This document shows, piece by piece, positions 6,251-10,417 of a stretch of 10,417 nucleotides of DNA. The translations under genes were made by a program, and so were the position numbers. Numbering within the stretch: the first letter of the stretch is position 1; each line of letters begins with the position of its first letter. Origin of the DNA: CAYJFG01 sp964369405 (GTDB lineage: Bacteria > Bacillota > Clostridia > Oscillospirales > Acutalibacteraceae); the NCBI GenBank assembly GCA_964369405.1, contig CAYJGB010000045.1:1-10417 (forward strand), read 5' to 3'. The notes beneath the pieces were generated by a model, which had not been told where the DNA came from, did no database searches, and worked only from the letters and a program-made list of their open reading frames with translations.

Positions 6251-7234
6251 ATGTATACTGCGTGGATGTTAAGACAAGATGGTGTTTCTTTTCCTGTAAA
6301 ATTTCACCTATATAGCGAATGTGACAGTGATTTAACTTCAGAAGCTGAAATTGCATCATTTTTAATTAAGACTAAGTCAAAAGATATTGGACTTGCTAAA
6401 AGAGTTATTGACACTTGGCTTGCACTATTAATTGAGGAGTATGTAAGTTATGACAGTACTCCAAATGATATTATCCTAATAATGAAAGAACAATTAAACA
6501 ATCTACCTTATGAGTTTAAATACCCACTTACAATTGATGAAATATTAAAAATACATAAAGAAGAGTACAGTTATAGTACGTTTGATGAGTTATATGATTT
6601 TATATATAATTTAGAGAACATCAATCTAATAGGATTTCTAAAAGATTCAATTAGATATTCACTAAATCAACAATTTTGTAGAGTGCGTTTTGGTGGAATG
6701 TATAATACCTATGTTAAAAATAATGATATATGGTTTAGAATTAGTTCAACATTTTATAATTGGTATGATGTTATTTTAAATTTTCTAAAAGATAAAGAGA
6801 GTAAGTATCCAATTGAAAAAATTACTATATGCAGAGATAACGAGTCTGATAATGGCATAGACAAATCTGGTCCTGAACACATATATAAAATTATAAGAAA
6901 TAATGGTGAGTTGATTCATTTTAAAAAAACTCCTTATAAAGTGTATATTGATATCATAGAAAATTTAGATAAAAAAGAAAAAAGTATAAATTTTTCAGCT
7001 TATGACTTTGAAGAAATAGAAGAGTGTAAAGAAAAAAACATTAGAAATTTTTATTACAGTGCAAAGTATGAACTAGCTTTAAAAGTTGAATTAAGCAAAG
7101 GTAAAACTTATTTAGAAACTATTTTCAATGGATATAGTAGTGCATTTTATACTGATATATCAAAACTAATTAAAGAGGAAATAGATACAAACTGTGATTT
7201 AGTAGACGAAAACGGTAATTATACAGCACCATAA
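6251..7234 (+). CDS. 327-aa conserved-looking protein of unknown function
   Basis: The ATG at 6251 has GAAAGG 10 bases upstream. The product has no signal peptide and no membrane helix. The N-terminal third (to about residue 125) is helical and acidic, with the block LTSEAEIASFLIKT (28-41). The centre carries motifs that look like conserved core strands: RVRFGG (144-149), IWFRISS (160-166) and ITICRDNESDNG (191-202). The C-terminal 80 residues are charged and helical. I have a vague impression of similar proteins in clostridial genomes but cannot name a family or function. It diverges from the WYL operon and ends at a terminator, so it is probably monocistronic. Its placement makes it a candidate target of the WYL regulator and possibly a third component of the Nmad system; both are inference. 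Confidence 0.82.
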   Translation: MYTAWMLRQDGVSFPVKFHLYSECDSDLTSEAEIASFLIKTKSKDIGLAKRVIDTWLALLIEEYVSYDSTPNDIILIMKEQLNNLPYEFKYPLTIDEILKIHKEEYSYSTFDELYDFIYNLENINLIGFLKDSIRYSLNQQFCRVRFGGMYNTYVKNNDIWFRISSTFYNWYDVILNFLKDKESKYPIEKITICRDNESDNGIDKSGPEHIYKIIRNNGELIHFKKTPYKVYIDIIENLDKKEKSINFSAYDFEEIEECKEKNIRNFYYSAKYELALKVELSKGKTYLETIFNGYSSAFYTDISKLIKEEIDTNCDLVDENGNYTAP

Positions 7235-7263
7235 AAATTTTAATATATATTAAATTTAATTTA

Positions 7264-7304
7264 GCCAATGATTATGGGTATACACCTAAGTCATTGACTT
7301 TTTT
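7264..7304 (+). terminator. Terminator of the 327-aa gene
   Basis: Arms starting at 7266 (CAATGA) and ending at 7296 (TCATTG) form an outer stem extended by further pairs toward an inner GG/CC pairing. ACTTTTTT follows. It lies about 30 bases after the stop codon. Confidence 0.75.
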
Positions 7305-7316
7305 CGATTAGTTTTA

Positions 7317-7356
7317 TTGTCCGTTTTATTGTACAAGTAATATGATAAAATATAGA
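7317..7356 (+). promoter_or_regulatory. Putative promoter of the HIRAN gene
   Basis: Two overlapping box pairs are possible: TTGTAC (7329-7334) with TATAGA (7351-7356), spacer 16, or TTGTCC (7317-7322) with TATGAT (7341-7346), spacer 18. Either would start transcription about 60 to 70 bases before the ATG at 7419. Confidence 0.45.
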
Positions 7357-7418
7357 TAACACTTAAATTGTTTATAAGAACATTAATCAAATTTTTTAAA
7401 ACAGGAGTTGAAGTATTT

Positions 7419-7709
7419 ATGGCTAATTTTGTAACGATAACAGGTATTTCATATTATTATGGTAAAGATGCTTTTGAAAAAGAGCAAATTATCACTTTGA
7501 AAAAAGAACCAGAAAACAAATACGATACCGAAGCTATTATGGCTGAATTTTTTCCACTTGGAAAAATAGGATATGTAGCAAATAGTTCTCATACTGTTAT
7601 TGGTGATTGTATGAGTGCAGGTAGGCTATATGATAAATTTGATAAAACATGTAACGCAGTAGTTAAATTTATTTTTCCAAATGCAATTGTTTGTGAAGTA
7701 GTGGGATAA
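7419..7709 (+). CDS. Stand-alone HIRAN-domain protein
   Basis: The start is the ATG at 7419, with AGGAG 11 bases upstream; a TTG at 7368 would add 17 residues but has no ribosome binding site. The 96 residues are almost entirely one HIRAN domain: ITGISYYYG (6-14), LKKEPENKYDTEAIMAEFF (27-45), where the Asn-x-x-Asp-x-x-Ala-Ile pattern is diagnostic, then KIGYVAN (49-55), and a final strand FIFPNAIVCEV. In eukaryotic HLTF/Rad5 the HIRAN domain binds 3' ends of single-stranded DNA; in bacteria it occurs alone or fused to nucleases and helicases. The protein is cytosolic and probably binds DNA. It is transcribed alone, between a terminator and another promoter. No catalytic domain is present. Confidence 0.88.
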   Translation: MANFVTITGISYYYGKDAFEKEQIITLKKEPENKYDTEAIMAEFFPLGKIGYVANSSHTVIGDCMSAGRLYDKFDKTCNAVVKFIFPNAIVCEVVG

Positions 7710-7713
7710 GTTT

Positions 7714-7742
7714 TTGATATATCTTTTGACATATGTTATAAT
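7714..7742 (+). promoter_or_regulatory. Consensus promoter of the membrane-protein gene
   Basis: TTGATA (7714-7719) and a perfect TATAAT (7737-7742) are separated by 17 bases. This is the strongest promoter match in the window. Initiation near 7749 gives a long leader of about 178 bases. Confidence 0.72.
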
Positions 7743-7759
7743 ATTATAAACCTTCTAAC

Positions 7760-7860
7760 ATGATAGATAAAGCGAAAAGGGAGAATAGATAATAATTAGT
7801 AAACTAATAATAAATAAAGTATTACATCTAAATATTCATCTATTCTTGCTTTTATCATTA
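7760..7860 (+). promoter_or_regulatory. Structured 5' leader
   Basis: Two arm segments pair in order: GATAAAGC (7766-7773) with GCTTTTATC (7848-7856), allowing one bulge, and GAATAGAT (7783-7790) with ATCTATTC (7838-7845). Smaller hairpins fall inside (ATTAG/CTAAT, 7795-7807) and just downstream (ATGAT/ATCAT, about 7891-7905). No known riboswitch or T-box signature is visible. It may control translation or be a small RNA. Confidence 0.4.
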
Positions 7861-7926
7861 ATTAATAAGTTAAAATTAAATATTAATCGTATGATTATAT
7901 ATCATAAGAGAAATGAGGTAAGTTAG

Positions 7927-9930
7927 TTGCTAGAATATATAATTAAAAATCCAATAAGTTTAAACAATGAAATATATTTTACTATTATTATGTCTCAGAT
8001 TGCAATTTTGGGAATATTGTTGACATTTTCTCAATTTGTTGCATCTTTCCGTGGAGAAAAAGATAGTGTGAGACAATATCTCGGAAGATCGGTTCCTCAA
8101 TATTATTTAAATCACAAAATATCAATGTATAAAATCGTATTAAGTAAAATTTTTATTACACTCTTTTTTCTTGAAATACTGTACAAACCACTTTGCTTTA
8201 TTTTCGTTAATTTTATTAGTGTCGAATTACTAAGTTGTTTGAATTTATTTTGGTATAGTTTTGCTATAATATATTTAGTAATTTTCGGAATATTGTTTTT
8301 TCAATGCGCTACTAGTGTGTTGAAATTAAATCATGTGATGAATCTAAATAAATACAATAGAGTACTAAGTAATATTGACAAGAGTATCCTAAATAAGAGT
8401 CCTATTAGTAAATTTAAATTTAAGTCGATCGACTTACTTTTAGAAGATGTTGATGAATTAATTTTTTTAATTGGTGAGGATAACAATAAACTTTTAAATG
8501 ATAGATATATAAATTTATTTTCCAAATTGCTGGAAAAATATGTAGAAGAAAAAAATAGAGAGATTTGTTTATTGCTCGATAAAGGTAAGATGAATAAAAA
8601 CCAAATTGCATGGGTATATAATTCAGAATGTGAAATTCAAGTATTAAAAAAAATTCTATCACATACCGATATGTTGCAAGGAAAACTAATGAAGTGCATT
8701 ATAAACAGTACTATTGATTTAGTTGAAAATAACATCAAAAGAGCTTCACATAGAGAAAAATGTATAGATAATGATAAATATGCTTCTAATAATGATTATA
8801 ATACGTACATTAAGAAAAACTGGATAGAATTTACACTTAAAATATATAATGTTGCAGATATAGAAAATCAAATATATTTAATACACCGACTTTTTACACA
8901 TAAGCAAGAGGACGGCAATGATTTTGATGAATATAAAAAAGAGTGCTTTTGTTCAATCTTAAAAAACGAGGCAATAAAGCTTTCAAAAAATGAAATGCTG
9001 GAAGAAGATTTTAAGAATATATTTGGAGATTCCTTAATATATGAAGCAAATAATATGTACTTAAGCAAATTATTGATAAACATTATTTTGGATAATTATG
9101 TTAGTTTGGAATTGTTGGTGAAGTTGTTAAGTGATAAAAATCGTAAATTGGTTTTTATGTATGTAATTGTATATTATTCAATATGCAAATTTAGAGAAGA
9201 TTGGAAATATATTGATGTTGAACTTCTTAAAATGCTATATAATAGTGAATACAGTTTAAATACAGATGATGAGTATATTATTAATTTCATTGAAAAATCA
9301 AATATTTCAAATAGATTTAATAAAAAAATATATAATGAAATAGTAGACCTATTACATACTGGACTTTATAAATTAATGAGTAACAAAACTTTGGATATTG
9401 ACTATAGGAGTAACTTGTTCTATATATTAGTTGTTAGAATGTATGTTTTTGAAGATAGTATAGCATGTTATTATGATATGAATATGTCAAATCAATTTTA
9501 TTTCTACTGGATAATGGAAGTTGCTAAGCATGAGGAATTATTAAAAACTACTCAAATACAAGAATTCAATTTAATAGCTAGATACTCTTGCTTTTCACAA
9601 ATATCTAAATATGAACAGGTAGTTCAGCCTGAAAATATTAGAATAAGGCATTTGATACTAATGAATATTGAACCGCTTATTTTTTTGAATAATAAATATT
9701 ATTTGGCTTTAAATACAACTGCAGCAGGTGGATACGCTCTTTTAAAGTTGAATAAAAACAGTAAATATAATGAAGCTGCTAATGAGACTATAAAAAGTGC
9801 ATACATAACGTTTAATGCTAGTATAGAAGATTATATTAAATATTTGGAAGAAGAAATGAATAAGTGTGGATTCTCGATTCATTATATTCAAAAAGAAAAA
9901 ATGAAGCAATATTTAATAAATATAATATAA
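7927..9930 (+). CDS. 667-aa protein with three N-terminal membrane helices, function unknown
   Basis: The start is TTG at 7927, supported by GAGG (7915-7918) eight bases upstream; the next in-frame ATG would cut into the first membrane helix. Predicted membrane segments lie at about residues 16-39, 68-97 and 104-131. A basic loop (FRGEKDSVRQYLGR) between the first two suggests that this loop, and by the positive-inside rule the C-terminal region, may be cytoplasmic. With three crossings the exact topology is uncertain. Residues from about 135 to 667 form a soluble, almost all-helical domain of irregular repeats rich in Asn, Lys and Tyr, without Walker, nuclease or kinase motifs that I can see. 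A GG turn near residue 601 lies in TTAAGGYALL. Family unrecognised. The architecture, a membrane anchor plus a large helical cytosolic domain, occurs among abortive-infection effectors, but that is analogy only. Transcribed alone from a strong promoter. Confidence 0.85.
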   Translation: MLEYIIKNPISLNNEIYFTIIMSQIAILGILLTFSQFVASFRGEKDSVRQYLGRSVPQYYLNHKISMYKIVLSKIFITLFFLEILYKPLCFIFVNFISVELLSCLNLFWYSFAIIYLVIFGILFFQCATSVLKLNHVMNLNKYNRVLSNIDKSILNKSPISKFKFKSIDLLLEDVDELIFLIGEDNNKLLNDRYINLFSKLLEKYVEEKNREICLLLDKGKMNKNQIAWVYNSECEIQVLKKILSHTDMLQGKLMKCIINSTIDLVENNIKRASHREKCIDNDKYASNNDYNTYIKKNWIEFTLKIYNVADIENQIYLIHRLFTHKQEDGNDFDEYKKECFCSILKNEAIKLSKNEMLEEDFKNIFGDSLIYEANNMYLSKLLINIILDNYVSLELLVKLLSDKNRKLVFMYVIVYYSICKFREDWKYIDVELLKMLYNSEYSLNTDDEYIINFIEKSNISNRFNKKIYNEIVDLLHTGLYKLMSNKTLDIDYRSNLFYILVVRMYVFEDSIACYYDMNMSNQFYFYWIMEVAKHEELLKTTQIQEFNLIARYSCFSQISKYEQVVQPENIRIRHLILMNIEPLIFLNNKYYLALNTTAAGGYALLKLNKNSKYNEAANETIKSAYITFNASIEDYIKYLEEEMNKCGFSIHYIQKEKMKQYLINII

Positions 9931-10153
9931 TTATCGGAATTGCATTAAGCTTAAGGAAATGATGAATAAATGGTGGTTAAAGTAGGTTGCAATATTTAGT
10001 TATCAAGCTCAATAAGTAATCTGTAATCTAACCGATAACAAATTGATAACATTTTTCTATAATAATCCTAATAGCTACGATAATACAGAGAATACTCCCC
10101 TATTTTCACCACGTTTTGTACTTAAATGCCCATAATTTACATCTAAAAACGGA
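9931..10153. other. Gene-free region with integrase-arm-like repeats (left of the att core)
   Basis: No open frame of note. It contains GTTATCAA (9999-10006) and the tandem GATAACAAATTGATAACAT (10034-10052), whose two GATAAC units are 11 bases apart, one helical turn. The same tandem recurs right of the core at 10297-10315. A 10-base palindrome TTAAGCTTAA sits at 9945-9954 with no U-tract, so it is not a convincing terminator. Confidence 0.5.
10034..10052 (+). repeat. Tandem GATAAC repeat, left copy
   Basis: Consists of GATAACA, three bases, then GATAACAT. It matches 10297-10315 at 17 of 19 positions. Paired direct sites one helical turn apart, flanking a core, are typical of tyrosine-recombinase arm sites. 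Confidence 0.5.
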
Positions 10154-10165
10154 GAGTGGGAGTAA
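10154..10165 (+). other. Putative attachment-site core matching the guaA 3' end
   Basis: The string GAGTGGGAGTAA equals codons Glu-Trp-Glu-stop. GMP synthase proteins end in Ile-Glu-Trp-Glu, and the guaA 3' end is a known integration hotspot for genomic islands in Firmicutes. The DNA upstream does not encode the rest of GuaA (the frame has a stop a few codons before), so this would be the distal att copy and not guaA itself. A 12-base GC-rich match is unlikely by chance in this AT-rich DNA. No integrase is visible. Confidence 0.5.
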
Positions 10166-10178
10166 CGCTCAGTGGCTT

Positions 10179-10198
10179 TGATATGCAAAAAATATACA
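10179..10198 (+). repeat. TGATATGCAAAAA direct repeat, copy 1
   Basis: A 20-base unit matching 10388-10407 at 18 positions. It starts 13 bases after the putative att core. A possible recombinase or accessory-protein site. Confidence 0.45.
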
Positions 10199-10210
10199 AA
10201 CAATATACGA

Positions 10211-10250
10211 AAAACACGCAAAATAGCAGATATTTTGCGTGTTTTATGCA
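10211..10250. terminator. Strong bidirectional terminator-like hairpin
   Basis: Arms 10211-10225 and 10231-10245 make a perfect 15-bp stem with a 5-base loop. The outer four pairs are A-U, giving a T-run on either strand. It lies 45 bases after the Glu-Trp-Glu-stop string. It could therefore be the original guaA terminator carried along at the chromosome side of the junction, or the end of a gene to the right. Confidence 0.75.
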
Positions 10251-10296
10251 TTTTTATGAAAGTTTATGCATTGTTTTTTGTGTTAAAATTCCAAGT

Positions 10297-10315
10297 GATA
10301 ACATTTTGATAACAT
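10297..10315 (+). repeat. Tandem GATAAC repeat, right copy
   Basis: The partner of 10034-10052, in the same orientation, on the other side of the putative core; only two adjacent bases differ (TT in place of AA). Confidence 0.5.
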
Positions 10316-10387
10316 AAAATTTGTGGGTTGGGGTTATTGAGTGAAAATTTAGAGGGATATTTAATTTTAAAATGCGATTATATCCAC

Positions 10388-10407
10388 TGATATGCAAAAA
10401 GTATGCA
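10388..10407 (+). repeat. TGATATGCAAAAA direct repeat, copy 2
   Basis: The second copy, 209 bases right of the first. Between them TTTATGCATT occurs twice, 20 bases apart (10243-10252 and 10263-10272), two helical turns. Confidence 0.45.
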
Positions 10408-10417
10408 CTTAGCATTT

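Noticed and set aside
7368..7418. TTG start adding 17 residues to the HIRAN protein
   Set aside because: The added residues lie outside the HIRAN domain, no ribosome binding site precedes the TTG, and AGGAG precedes the ATG at 7419.
9945..9954. Terminator after the membrane-protein gene
   Set aside because: The TTAAGCTTAA palindrome has no loop-forming length and no following U-tract.
10151..10180. tRNA-Ser-like start (GGAGAG followed by CTCAGTGG)
   Set aside because: No anticodon arm, variable loop or matching 3' acceptor strand follows; the guaA-end reading explains the same bases better.
10034..10407. CRISPR array or plasmid iteron set
   Set aside because: The repeats are too few, differ in sequence, are unevenly spaced, and there is no cas or replication initiator gene.

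Overview
The window is very AT-rich. It uses clostridial-type signals throughout: strong GGAGG-type ribosome binding sites, occasional GTG and TTG starts, TATAAT promoters and U-tract terminators. This suggests a low-GC Firmicute, probably of the class Clostridia; no marker gene allows a closer placement. There are no rRNA or tRNA genes, no CRISPR array, and no transposase or integrase. The content is accessory DNA that looks like a genomic-island or defence-island segment: two multi-gene cassettes, several orphan genes, and a putative attachment site near the right edge.

Layout, left to right. (1) Bases 3-224 are the 3' end of an unrecognised plus-strand gene. (2) A minus-strand pair occupies 482-2838: a CbbX/SpoVK-type AAA+ ATPase preceded by a degenerate AAA-like region, followed 8 bases later by a 112-aa protein of unknown function. 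(3) A small, very charged minus-strand gene (3158-3418) has its own promoter. (4) A minus-strand three-gene operon runs from 6110 to 3552: WYL-domain regulator, Nmad2-like protein, Nmad3-like protein, closed by a strong terminator at 3508-3543. The Nmad families were named for their association with predicted DNA-base modification systems. (5) On the plus strand, divergent from the WYL gene, lie an uncharacterised 327-aa protein (6251-7234), a stand-alone HIRAN-domain protein (7419-7709), and a 667-aa protein with three predicted N-terminal membrane helices (7927-9930). The last has its own consensus promoter and a structured leader. (6) Bases 9931-10417 hold no gene but are dense in repeats. 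They contain a 12-base string equal to the codons for Glu-Trp-Glu-stop, matching the end of guaA (GMP synthase), a known island integration site. Paired GATAAC repeats lie on both sides of it.

The most unusual non-coding feature is a 55-base element present twice in the same orientation (409-463 and 3031-3085; 41 of 55 positions identical, no gaps). Each copy follows the stop codon of a minus-strand gene and precedes a terminator whose stem has the same core sequence. The two copies bracket the AAA+ cassette.

How the genes may work together is inference. The WYL regulator probably controls the Nmad pair and perhaps the divergent 327-aa gene. The AAA+ protein and its small partner form a second unit. 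The HIRAN and membrane genes are separately transcribed orphans. The mixture fits a defence or genome-conflict island, but no gene here is a proven anti-phage component.
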